From NCBI GenBank assembly GCA_965247535.1, contig OZ252018.1:124001-188000 (forward strand): DNA of 64,000 nt. Direction: 5' to 3'. A model generated the notes under the pieces. It had not been told where the DNA came from. It ran no database searches and was given only the letters and a program-made list of their open reading frames with translations. Positions 35,463 to 43,387 of this stretch are shown piece after piece (positions within the stretch are counted from its first letter, which is position 1; each line of letters opens with the position of its first letter). Both the position numbers and the translations under genes were made by a program. The stretch is from JAPPHY01 sp965247535 (GTDB lineage Bacteria > Chloroflexota > Dehalococcoidia > Lucifugimonadales > UBA2985).

Positions 35463-36020
35463 CTAGACCATGACTCCGCGGCCGTTGGGCCTGCCGTTGG
35501 TGCGACCGGGCCGGCCAGCGGAATCGAGCGCAAGCGACTTGGACATGCCGCGCATGAGGCCCACTCGTCCGGTACGCATGACCTCCCGAATGCCGAACGG
35601 CCGGAGGATGCGTATGAGCGAGTCCACCTTATCCACGTCGCCCGTCACCTCGAGGATGATCGAGTCCTGGGACACGTCAACCACGCTGGAGCGGAATATC
35701 TCCGCCAGCTGCAGTATTTCCGGGCGAGAGGACGGCGTAGTGCGCACCTTGATGAGCGCCAGCTCGCGGAGCACCACGTCCTCCCGGGATATGTCCGAAA
35801 CCTTGACCACGTCTATCAGCTTGTACAGCTGCTTTGTCACCTGGTCCACGGTCGTCTCGTCTCCGTCGACCACGAAGGTCATGCGCGAGAACCCGTTGGT
35901 CTCGCTGTGTCCAACGGCCAGGCTGGATATGTTGAACCCGCGGCGGCGGAACATGCTCGCCACCCGATTGAGCACGCCGGGCTTGTCCTGCACCAGCGCA
36001 ACGATTGTATGCTGCTCCAT
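35463..36020 (-). CDS. ilvH: Acetolactate synthase small (regulatory) subunit
   Basis: Regulatory subunit that confers valine feedback on IlvB. 185 residues: an N-terminal ACT domain (IVALVQDKPGVLNRVASMFRRRGFNISSLAVG), then the C-terminal ALS_ss domain (TTPSSRPEILQLAEIFRSSVVDVS). The ATG at 36020 lies two bases after the ilvB stop, so expression is coupled. A Gly/Arg tail extends the end. Confidence 0.96.
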   Translation of the reverse strand: MEQHTIVALVQDKPGVLNRVASMFRRRGFNISSLAVGHSETNGFSRMTFVVDGDETTVDQVTKQLYKLIDVVKVSDISREDVVLRELALIKVRTTPSSRPEILQLAEIFRSSVVDVSQDSIILEVTGDVDKVDSLIRILRPFGIREVMRTGRVGLMRGMSKSLALDSAGRPGRTNGRPNGRGVMV

Positions 36021-36022
36021 GA

Positions 36023-37717
36023 CTATGGCCTTGCCTCCTCCGTGAGTGGTTCCTCCAAGAGCTCCGCCGTGGACTGGCCCGCCGGTATCATGGGGAAGAC
36101 GTTCTCTTCCTCCTCAACAACGAAGTCCACTACCACGGGGCCCGGGTGCGCCATGGCCTCTCGAATGGCGTCCAGCGACTGGCTTCGCTCGGTCACCCTG
36201 ATCCCGCGAATGCCGAAGGCGTCCGCCAGCTTCACAAAGTCCGGGTTGTTGGTGTAGTGCGTAGCGAAGTAGTCCTTGCGGTAGAAGAACTCCTGCCACT
36301 GGCGCACCATGCCCAGGTATCCGTTGTTGAAGATGGCGAACTTCACCGGCAGGTTGTTCTCGGCGATGGTGGCCAGCTCGCTCATGGTCATCTGGAAGCC
36401 GCCGTCGCCGCAGATGGACCAGACCACGCGGTCGGGTCTCGCCACCTGCGCACCCATGGCCGCGGGCACCTCGTACCCCATCGAGCCGAGACCGCCGGAC
36501 GTGATGAAGGAGTTGGCCTGGCGGCAGGCGTAGTGCTGCGCCGCCCACATCTGGTGCTGACCCACGCCCGTGACCACGATGGCGTTGCCCTCCGTAACCT
36601 CCCACAGGTCGTGTACCACCTGCTGGGGCAGGAGCTTGTTTGTGTCGCGAATATGCAGCGAGGGGTGGTCCGCCTTCAGCTGATCGATTCGCTGGAGCCA
36701 CTCCACGTGTGTCGCCGGCTCCACCACGGGGTTGAGCTGTCTCAGCACCCGCGCCAGGTCTCCCACAACCGGCACGTCCGTCTGCACGTTCTTGCCGATC
36801 TCCGCGGGGTCAACGTCCACGTGAATGATCTTGGCGTTGGGGGCGAATGCGCTGACACGGCCCACTATGCGGTCGTCAAAGCGCATGCCCAGGCCGATGA
36901 CCAGGTCCGCCTCGTCGATGGCCAGGCTTGCGTAGGCCACGCCGTGCATTCCGGGCATCCCCACGAATAGCACGTGAGCGTCCGGGAAGGCGCTGCGACC
37001 CAGGAGCGTAGTGATGACGGGGATCTGGGCCTTCTCGGCAAGCTCCTGCAGCTCCTGGAAGGCCCTGGAGATTATCACGCCGTGGCCTGCCAGGATGACG
37101 GGCCGCTTCGCCTCGTTGATGAGCTGCGCAGCCTTTCGCACCTGCGATGGGTGGCCGTCCATGACCGGCTTGTAGCCGGGCAGGTCCACCGTCTCCGGGT
37201 ACTCGAACTCCGCCGTTTCCTGGAACACGTCCCTGGGGATGTCCACGAGCACGGGGCCGGGCCGGCCGGTGTTGGCGATGTAGAAGGCCTCCTTGATGGT
37301 GGTGGCGATCTCCTCCGGAGTCATCACCAGGTAGTTGTGCTTGGTAACCGGCAGGGTGATGCCCGTGACGTCGGTTTCCTGGAAGGCGTCCTTGCCGATT
37401 GCCGGCCGCGCTACCTGGCCGGTGATGGCCACCATCGGTACGGAGTCCATCTGCGCCGTGGCGATGCCGGTCACGAGGTTGGTTGCGCCGGGGCCGGACG
37501 TGGCCATGCACACACCGACCTTGCCGGTGATCCTTGCGTAGCCGTCGGCGGCCATAGCCGCGCCCTCCTCGTGGCGCGTGAGGATGTGCCTGATCTGCGG
37601 ATACTGGGAAAACGTCCCGTAAAGTGGGAGGATGGCGCCGCCAGGTATGCCAAACACCACGTCCACTCCCTCCATCAGCAGGCTTTCACAAACTATCTGT
37701 CCGCCCGTCAGCTTCAT
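36023..37717 (-). CDS. ilvB: Acetolactate synthase large (catalytic) subunit
   Basis: ThDP-dependent enzyme condensing two pyruvates, or pyruvate and 2-oxobutyrate; first step of the branched-chain pathway. 564 residues from the ATG at 37717 (Shine-Dalgarno GGAGGTACGGAGC); the open frame continues upstream through the T-box leader but is not translated. Seen: FGIPGGAILPLYG, HEEGAAMAADGYARITG (catalytic Glu), CGDGGFQMTMSELATI and NNGYLGMVRQWQ. First gene of ilvB-ilvH-ilvC, and possibly of leuACD by read-through. Confidence 0.98.
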   Translation of the reverse strand: MKLTGGQIVCESLLMEGVDVVFGIPGGAILPLYGTFSQYPQIRHILTRHEEGAAMAADGYARITGKVGVCMATSGPGATNLVTGIATAQMDSVPMVAITGQVARPAIGKDAFQETDVTGITLPVTKHNYLVMTPEEIATTIKEAFYIANTGRPGPVLVDIPRDVFQETAEFEYPETVDLPGYKPVMDGHPSQVRKAAQLINEAKRPVILAGHGVIISRAFQELQELAEKAQIPVITTLLGRSAFPDAHVLFVGMPGMHGVAYASLAIDEADLVIGLGMRFDDRIVGRVSAFAPNAKIIHVDVDPAEIGKNVQTDVPVVGDLARVLRQLNPVVEPATHVEWLQRIDQLKADHPSLHIRDTNKLLPQQVVHDLWEVTEGNAIVVTGVGQHQMWAAQHYACRQANSFITSGGLGSMGYEVPAAMGAQVARPDRVVWSICGDGGFQMTMSELATIAENNLPVKFAIFNNGYLGMVRQWQEFFYRKDYFATHYTNNPDFVKLADAFGIRGIRVTERSQSLDAIREAMAHPGPVVVDFVVEEEENVFPMIPAGQSTAELLEEPLTEEARP

Positions 37718-38041
37718 GCTCCGTACCTCCGTGGGCCCGATTGGCCAAAAAATAAGTTCCCGCCCCAAGGGACGGGAACATTTCCCGCGGTACCACCCTT
37801 TTTCCCCGACTGAAGTCGGGACGCTCTGTGTGGGCGTCTCTGCGCCCTGCCCTCTATAACGGGGGGCCAACCCGGCCGGTTCTAGTTGCCCGTACTAGCG
37901 GGGCTTTCTTCCGGCGGCTCTGGAGCTACGTTCGGAGGGGCCTGCCACGTCTGCTTCCACCGTACCAGACTCGCTTGATGGAGGCGCTCCTCCTACTCCT
38001 CTCCGTCCCTGCCTTTGGCTGGATGCTTGCCTTTGCTTAGC
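37718..38041 (-). ncRNA. T-box leader of the ilv operon
   Basis: tRNA-sensing riboswitch controlling ilvBHC. Reading the minus strand: a Stem I with AGTA (37994-37997) opposite a 3' loop GAACGTAG (37926-37933), closed above by GGAGG/CCTCC; a distal hairpin GTCTG ... CAGAC enclosing GGTACGGTGGAAG; then the T-box AAGGGTGGTACCGCGG (37785-37800) with the UGGU bulge that pairs with tRNA NCCA, followed by the terminator. It fits a transcription-attenuation class. The specifier triplet lies in GAACGTAG: strict GAA+3 register gives CGU (Arg), while one base further gives GUA (Val), the expected amino acid for ilvB. Leu CUC is another option. Confidence 0.88.
37747..37779 (-). terminator. T-box conditional terminator
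   Basis: Minus strand: GTTCCCGTCCC and GGGGCGGGAAC form an 11-bp stem with one G-T pair (37756-37779), followed by TTATTTTTT (37747-37755). Its 5' arm overlaps the antiterminator region next to the T-box motif. Confidence 0.88.
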
Positions 38042-38047
38042 TGTGGT

Positions 38048-38075
38048 AGTCTAGCACACGCTCGGCGGTTGTCAA
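38048..38075 (-). promoter_or_regulatory. Promoter of the ilv operon
   Basis: Minus strand TTGACA (38070-38075), a 16-base spacer, TAGACT (38048-38053) with a TGC extension. The predicted start is near 38041, giving the T-box transcript. Confidence 0.75.
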
Positions 38076-38132
38076 GCGGCGTGAAGCCTACAGGTCCTTA
38101 CAGATGAGCATGTAACGTCGAGCGGGCGCCCC

Positions 38133-38594
38133 CTACCCCCTGCGCGGGCGGTGCCGCTCCGCGCTGTCCACCATTAGAGTGACTGGGCCATCGTTGCGCA
38201 GATCCACCATCATACGCGCCTGGAAGCGACCCGTCTCCACGCGCAGGCCAGTCTCGCGGAACAGCTCAACCGTCCTTTCGAAGAGCGGCTGCGCGTCCTC
38301 CGGGGCCGCCGCCTCTGTGAACGATGGCCTGCGCCCGCGCCGCAAGTCGGCGTACAGCGTGAACTGGCTTACGACAAGAAGCTCGGCCGATACCTCGAGA
38401 GCGGAAACGTTGAAGCGGCCGTCCTCGTCCTCGAATATGCGGAGGTTGGCGACCTTCTCGACCACGTAGCGAGCGTCTGCCTCATCGTCATCGCGGGCCA
38501 CGCCCACGAACACCACCAGCCCGCCACCGATGCGCGCCACGTCGCCTTCGACGCTGACCGATGCGCCGGCCACCCGCTGCACCAGGGCGCGCAT
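38133..38594 (-). CDS. dtd: D-aminoacyl-tRNA deacylase
   Basis: Hydrolyses D-amino acids (and glycine) mischarged on tRNA. 153 residues from the ATG at 38594, preceded by AAGGGGGC. Signature motifs: MRALVQRVAGASVSV, SQFTLYADLRRGRRPSFTEAAAPEDA (SQFTLxAD) and the C-terminal cross-subunit GRFQARMMVDLRNDGPVTLMVDS (the GxMxxDLxNDGPVT pattern). It starts 16 bases after the FmdB gene, so the two probably share a transcript. Confidence 0.96.
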   Translation of the reverse strand: MRALVQRVAGASVSVEGDVARIGGGLVVFVGVARDDDEADARYVVEKVANLRIFEDEDGRFNVSALEVSAELLVVSQFTLYADLRRGRRPSFTEAAAPEDAQPLFERTVELFRETGLRVETGRFQARMMVDLRNDGPVTLMVDSAERHRPRRG

Positions 38595-38610
38595 GCGAGC
38601 CCCCTTCCGG

Positions 38611-38877
38611 CTAGTCCTCCTTGGCGGAGGTCTCCTTCTCCGCCGACGAGGAGGCTCCGCTGTCACTGGAGTCGCCGCCGTCCGAGCTGGGCCGGTCCCT
38701 GCGGGCGTAGTCCGTGGTGTAGAAGCCGGTGCCCTTGTAAATCACGGCCGGGATGTGGAACAGCCTGCGGGAGAGCGACTCGCAGACGGGGCAGGGCTCG
38801 GTCGACTCGGCGTCGAAGCCCTGCTTCAGCTCGAAGCGGTGGCTGCAGCTAACGCACTGGTATTCGTATATCGGCAC
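38611..38877 (-). CDS. FmdB-family zinc ribbon protein
   Basis: 88 residues from GTG at 38877 (Shine-Dalgarno GGAGGACCC). N-terminal zinc ribbon PIYEYQCVSCSHRFE ... CPVCESLSRRLFHIPAVIYKGTGFYTTDY with two CxxC pairs, the FmdB_Zn_ribbon pattern; the tail is a disordered Ser/Asp/Glu-rich stretch. FmdB-like proteins are linked to amide/formamide regulation only in Methylophilus; the general role is unknown. In operon with dtd. Confidence 0.9.
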   Translation of the reverse strand: MPIYEYQCVSCSHRFELKQGFDAESTEPCPVCESLSRRLFHIPAVIYKGTGFYTTDYARRDRPSSDGGDSSDSGASSSAEKETSAKED

Positions 38878-39055
38878 GGGTCCTCCGCGCGTCGGTTGCG
38901 TTCCGGCTTGATCCGGCGACGCGCCCATGTAATGTAAGGTCTCGCGTTGCCGCTGTCAACACGCACTCCACTGATGGGCGGCGCGCTTGCGTGGGCGTAG
39001 ACCCCGCTCCTCGCTTTCGCGGGGACAAGCTTCGCGTGGGTGACGGTCGTGGGGG

Positions 39056-39088
39056 CCGCTCGTGCTGAGCTTGTCGAAGTACGAGCGG
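39056..39088. repeat. Palindromic TTCGACAAGCTCAGG-type repeat, copy 1
   Basis: Unit with inverted ends CCGCTCGT and ACGAGCGG around a core GCTGAGCTTGTCGAAGT. Core and end type recur at nine more sites (see the findings). Confidence 0.8.
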
Positions 39089-39114
39089 TCCCGACAGGAT
39101 ACGCGCCCGCACGA

Positions 39115-39552
39115 CTACGTCAGGTGCACAATCTCCACGTCGCCCCACCTATGCGACAGGTACTCTGCCACCAGCCGCCGGTGACATCGCTCCGGCGTGT
39201 GCTCGCTGCACAGCAGGCAGCCGCCATCGAGCATCTCTTTCAGCTGAGGCTCCCCAATGCGACGCTCCTCCATGAGCGCCAGGAACCTGCCCTCGTAGGT
39301 GGGCCAGTCGATGCGCTTCTTCCGGTAGTCGTCCAGCAGCTCTGCGTCGGGCGCAAGCTCCGTCAGGTGCACGTAGTCCATCCCGCAGACCCTACCGACC
39401 AGGTACTCGAGGTCGTCGCGCTTGGCGAACCCGGCGAGCTGCGACACGTTCTTGAGGCGGATGTCCACGAGGCGGCTTGCGCCGGAGGCCGAAAGCAACT
39501 CGAAGAAGTCCTCGGCCGACTTCTTGGTGAATCCGATGGTGTACAGCTTCAT
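39115..39552 (-). CDS. DUF488 family protein
   Basis: 145 residues with the DUF488 pattern: MKLYTIGFTKKSAEDFFELL, VDIRLKNVSQLAGFAK (usual DVR...S), an acidic/aromatic middle (CGMDYVHLTELAP, WPTYEGRFLALM), and CLLCSEHTPERCHRRLVAEYL, where the Cys/Glu/Cys-His-R set is conserved. Some members are thought to be nucleic-acid- or base-modification-related, but this is not established. ATG at 39552 follows GGAGCCCTTCCC. A TATACT -10 lies about 40 bases upstream. Confidence 0.85.
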   Translation of the reverse strand: MKLYTIGFTKKSAEDFFELLSASGASRLVDIRLKNVSQLAGFAKRDDLEYLVGRVCGMDYVHLTELAPDAELLDDYRKKRIDWPTYEGRFLALMEERRIGEPQLKEMLDGGCLLCSEHTPERCHRRLVAEYLSHRWGDVEIVHLT

Positions 39553-39862
39553 GGGAAGGGCTCCAATCTCGGGAATGTCGAAGTGTCATTAGTATATCTT
39601 ATGTTCCGACCCAACTCTTTCCGTGTCACTCCCAAGCCTCATACCGCGATTCCCGCGTGACAGCCTACCTTAGAATCTTGTATCCGAGACTCTTACGCAA
39701 CTACCGGAGAGGCACACCCCTCTCTGACTCTCCCCCTTCAGAGGGAGAGAAATTCCTCCCCCCGTCCGCGGGGGAAGGTTGGGATGGGGGTACAAAGAGG
39801 CTATGCAAAAGTCACCTTCCGCAGGAGTGGTTGCCTTGGCGCGCACAATGAAACGCCCACCT

Positions 39863-39890
39863 GGTTCGACGAGCTCACCATGAGCGGTTC
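39863..39890. repeat. Palindromic repeat fragment, copy 2
   Basis: GGTTCGACGAGCTCACC followed by ATGAGCGGTTC, a diverged copy of the TTCGACAAGCTCAGG family. Confidence 0.6.
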
Positions 39891-39904
39891 AAAGCCGCCA
39901 GGTG

Positions 39905-39910
39905 TATAAT
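39905..39910 (+). promoter_or_regulatory. -10 of uvrD, leaderless transcript
   Basis: Perfect TATAAT ending six bases before the GTG at 39917, so transcription would begin at the start codon. No clear -35 17 bases upstream. Confidence 0.55.
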
Positions 39911-39916
39911 CCCCAC

Positions 39917-42151
39917 GTGACAACTGACCTGCTGAAAGGACTCAATGAGGCGCAGCGCGAGGCCGTCGAGGCCGTCGACGGGCCGCTGCTCATCCTCGCC
40001 GGGCCGGGCAGCGGCAAGACACGCGTCATCACGCATCGCATCGCCTACATGATAAGGTCGCTCGACGTCAGCCCTCGCAGCGTGGCCGCCGTCACCTTCA
40101 CCAACAAGGCCGCCCGGGAGATGCGCGAGCGTCTGTTTGGCAGGAGCGAGCACGACCCCGGCTCGCCGCTGCTGCCGGGCATGTGGCCCGACCGCCACCA
40201 GTTCACCGTCTCCACGTTCCACGCCCTGTGCGCGCAGATTCTCCGCCGCGAGGCCCTCCACGCCGGCCTGGAGAACACCTTCGTCATCTACGACCAGGAG
40301 GACCAGCTGGACGCCGTGAAGCAGGCCCTTGAGATCCAGGAGATCGACCCCAAGCGCGTCTCACCACGCTCGGTCCTCTCCGCCATCTCCGCGGCCAAGA
40401 GCAGCCTTATCGGGCCCGAGGCCTTCGCAGGCGGCCGCTCCACCTTCGCAGACCAAATTGTCAGCCGGATTTACCGCCAGTACCAGGACCTGCTCCATCG
40501 CAACAACGCCGTGGACTTCGACGACCTGCTCTTCAGGGCCTACGTGCTCTTCAGGGACAACGCCCAGGTGCTCGAAAAGTACCGCTCCCGCTACGAGTAC
40601 CTCCTCGTCGACGAGTTCCAGGACACCAACGTGGCCCAGTACGCGATCGCACGGCAGCTGGCCGGCAAGCACCGCAACATCTGCGTTGTCGGCGACCCCG
40701 ACCAGGCCATCTACTCATGGCGCAACGCCGACATACGCAACATCATGTCGTTCCAGCGGGACTACCCGGACGCCCGCACGGTCACGCTGGGCGAGAACTA
40801 CCGCTCCACCTCCACCATCCTGGACGCGGCCACGGGCGTGATCTCCGCCAACAACCGCCGCATAGACAGGCCGCTCACCACCAACAACGGACGCGGCGAC
40901 CCCCTGCTGGTAGGGGAGGCGTACACGCCCGAGGAAGAGGCGCAGCAGGTACTCGGCGAGATCGAGCGCCTGAAGGCGCACGCGGGCCACAGTCTCGGCG
41001 ATTGCGCCGTGATGTACCGCGTCAACGCGCAGTCGCGCGCTCTGGAGGACGGATGCCTCCGGCGCGCCATCCCGTACCGGCTCATCGGCGGCGTGCGCTT
41101 CTACCAGCGCCGCGAGGTGAAGGACGTGATCGCCTATCTGCGTGTGGCCCAGAACCCCCACGACGACGTCAGCCTGCTTCGCATCATCAACGCACCGACC
41201 AGGGGCATCGGCCAGCGAACGGTGGACCAGCTGGTGCACGAGGCGCGCATGCAGGGCATTCCGGTCTACGCCGCGGCGCAGCTCATGGCCGAGGCCGAGG
41301 AACAGGAGCGGACGGGCCGCGACCGCGGCTCCCGCACCGGCCGCGCCGTTGCACGCTTCCTGTACGTCATAAACGCGCTCATCGAGTCCGCCGGCAGCCT
41401 CCCAATCGAAGAGCTTATAGACGCCGTGATGGAACGCTCGGGATACCGCGAGCACCTCAGGGCAGAGGGAGACCCGGGCCAGGAACGGCTTGAGAACATT
41501 GCTGAGCTGCGAGCCACGGCCCGCGAGCTCCAGCCGATGGAGCCTTCGGAGCGGCTGGCCGCCTTCCTGGAGGGCGCGGCGCTGGTGTCGGACGTGGATG
41601 CCCTGGAGGAGGGCGAGGACGCGATCACCCTCATAACGCTGCACCAGGCCAAGGGGCTGGAGTTTCCCGTGGTGTTCATCGTAGGGCTGGAGGAGGGTAT
41701 GCTTCCCCACATCCGCTCCTTCGACGACCCCGACCAGATGGAGGAGGAGCGCCGCCTCTTCTACGTGGGTATGACCAGGGCCAAGCAGCGCCTCTACCTC
41801 ACGCGCTCCTTCCGCCGCGACTTCAGGGGCAGTTCGGGCGCCACCAAGCCGTCGCGCTTCCTGTCGGACGTGCCTCAGAACCTGGTGTCTTCGCTGGCGA
41901 TGGCGGGGCGCAGGAGCGCCGTCACGCCGCTAGGCGCAAGGCCGAACGCCAGCGGGAGTGCGTCTTCGGATACGGCCGGGGAGGCGCCACTGAAGGCGGG
42001 TGAGCGCGTCAGGCACGCCAGGTTCGGCGACGGGATTGTCGTGAGCTGCGTGCCTTCCGGCACCGACCACGAGGTCACCGTGGCCTTCAAGGGCAGCTCC
42101 GGGATCAAGCGGCTGCTGTACAGCTATGCCGCGCTGGAGATGGTGGAGTAG
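39917..42151 (+). CDS. ATP-dependent DNA helicase UvrD/PcrA
   Basis: Superfamily 1A 3'-5' helicase used in nucleotide excision and mismatch repair and in clearing stalled forks. About 744 residues, the PcrA length. Seen: LNEAQREAVEAVDGPLLILAGPGSGKTRV (Q motif and Walker A), AVTFTNKAAREMRER, VDEFQDTNVAQY (motif II), GDPDQAIYSWRNADI, LGENYRSTSTILD, ITLHQAKGLEFPVVFIVGLEEGMLPH and VGMTRAKQRLYL. A C-terminal Tudor-like strand set follows (GERVRHARFGDGIV), as in PcrA. The GTG at 39917 is chosen because of the leaderless promoter; GTG 39902 is alternative. Confidence 0.96.
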   Translation: MTTDLLKGLNEAQREAVEAVDGPLLILAGPGSGKTRVITHRIAYMIRSLDVSPRSVAAVTFTNKAAREMRERLFGRSEHDPGSPLLPGMWPDRHQFTVSTFHALCAQILRREALHAGLENTFVIYDQEDQLDAVKQALEIQEIDPKRVSPRSVLSAISAAKSSLIGPEAFAGGRSTFADQIVSRIYRQYQDLLHRNNAVDFDDLLFRAYVLFRDNAQVLEKYRSRYEYLLVDEFQDTNVAQYAIARQLAGKHRNICVVGDPDQAIYSWRNADIRNIMSFQRDYPDARTVTLGENYRSTSTILDAATGVISANNRRIDRPLTTNNGRGDPLLVGEAYTPEEEAQQVLGEIERLKAHAGHSLGDCAVMYRVNAQSRALEDGCLRRAIPYRLIGGVRFYQRREVKDVIAYLRVAQNPHDDVSLLRIINAPTRGIGQRTVDQLVHEARMQGIPVYAAAQLMAEAEEQERTGRDRGSRTGRAVARFLYVINALIESAGSLPIEELIDAVMERSGYREHLRAEGDPGQERLENIAELRATARELQPMEPSERLAAFLEGAALVSDVDALEEGEDAITLITLHQAKGLEFPVVFIVGLEEGMLPHIRSFDDPDQMEEERRLFYVGMTRAKQRLYLTRSFRRDFRGSSGATKPSRFLSDVPQNLVSSLAMAGRRSAVTPLGARPNASGSASSDTAGEAPLKAGERVRHARFGDGIVVSCVPSGTDHEVTVAFKGSSGIKRLLYSYAALEMVE

Positions 42152-42167
42152 ACCGGCACGGGCGGCC

Positions 42168-43343
42168 TCACCAGTTGATGGACTCCTCCGCGTACACGTG
42201 GTCGGGCAGTGTATAGCGGATCCCTTCCTCGTCGAACAAGGAAGTATCAAGCAGTGACGTAAACCTGACGAAATTGCTGTCTTGGCGACGCTTCGGAAAC
42301 AGCTTGCTCAGGACTTTGCCATAGCGCTGCTGCATCCTGAACCACCAGACGGCTCCAAAGGAGGATACAGGCGGATACATCAGTGAATCGGCAGTCTCGT
42401 TTCCGATAAGCCCGCGGGAAACGCGGTAAACGTACCCGGCTAGCTCGCGGCGACCGGCCGGATCTGTCCTTCCCGCAATCAACGGAGCTGAGTTGACCAG
42501 GGAGTGTGCCATGACGACCGACTCCAAGGGGGCGTCAGGCTCACACATCAGTGCGATTCTCCACAGTTTCAGCGCTTCATCGGCATCGCGGAAGAGGATG
42601 GTTTCCGGAATGCCCATCAGATACCCCGATTAGCGCCAGACGGCCATGAAACTATGGTACTCTTCGTCAGTGTATTCAGCGCCCAGGGTTTTCATGTGTT
42701 TCAGCAGCCTTGCAGAAAAAGCGGAGATGGCGTAACCCAAATGCGCAGCGCTAATAGGTGTACCCCAAGCTTCGGTGTCCCATTCTTCCGAACGGTTCAG
42801 AAGGTGTCTTAGCTGCGAGTGAACCATCCTGATACGGACGGAAAGCTTCCATCCGTCTCCTTCCCTGTACAGACCGCCGGGAAGGAATATCTCCATCATG
42901 TGGCGGTTATTTTGCCCCAAACGCCTGACGCCCTGGTCGCGCACTCGCCCGGTGATGAAGAAGGACTTTGCTATGTTGGTTGTAAAGCCTTCTATCAGAA
43001 CGCCTGCTACGAATGCCGCCAGGATCACCTGTGAGCTCCGGTGAAACATGCGGACGGCCGGGGCGAAATTTGAATAGCCCACCCATTCCGGCAGAGTTTC
43101 CGATTCTTTGAAGAATTTGCGCAAAGAGGCAGGCGCGTTTCGTAGAGCCTCCTCACCTTCGTTGTCCATAGCGCTTTGGATGAGTATGCTTGCCTCTTTA
43201 GGCGTAAACTCCGAGAGGTCATCCGCCATCTCTTCGCCCAACGGGTCTCCAATGAGTGTGTGGGCGATGTATTTGTCCGCTATATCGGGCGCAATGGCGC
43301 GCGCCTTTTCGTAACCCGGTATGTAGTCGGTCGGTATTTTCAT
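42168..43343 (-). pseudogene. DUF2236 (MpaB/Lcp-like oxygenase) gene interrupted by an in-frame stop
   Basis: Two same-frame ORFs (42630-43343 and 42168-42617) read as one DUF2236 protein of about 390 residues if the TAA at 42630-42632 is ignored. Across the stop the frame reads MAVWR*SGYLMGIPE, where family members have an aromatic residue before xGYxxG; TAC or TAT to TAA is one base. Upstream it has the conserved VRIRMVHSQLRHLL, WGTPISAAHLGYAISAF core (heme-ligand region), while the rest lies downstream. ATG at 43343. GC is low for the window. Either a recent nonsense mutation, a readthrough site or a sequencing error. DUF2236 proteins are heme oxygenases such as latex-clearing protein. Confidence 0.75.
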
Positions 43344-43387
43344 TGGCACTTACACCCCCAAGCAACTCTGCTCTTGGCGATATGAGC

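Larger units (their letters stand above)
39553..39916. other. Intergenic region with repeats
   Basis: 364 bases, no gene. Contents: divergent promoter DNA for DUF488; an AT-poor palindromic stretch about 39715-39805 with CTCTCCCCCTT...GAGAG and CCCCCGTCCGCGGGGG segments that look like a dispersed repeat; a repeat core at 39863-39890; and the uvrD -10 at its right end. Confidence 0.6.
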
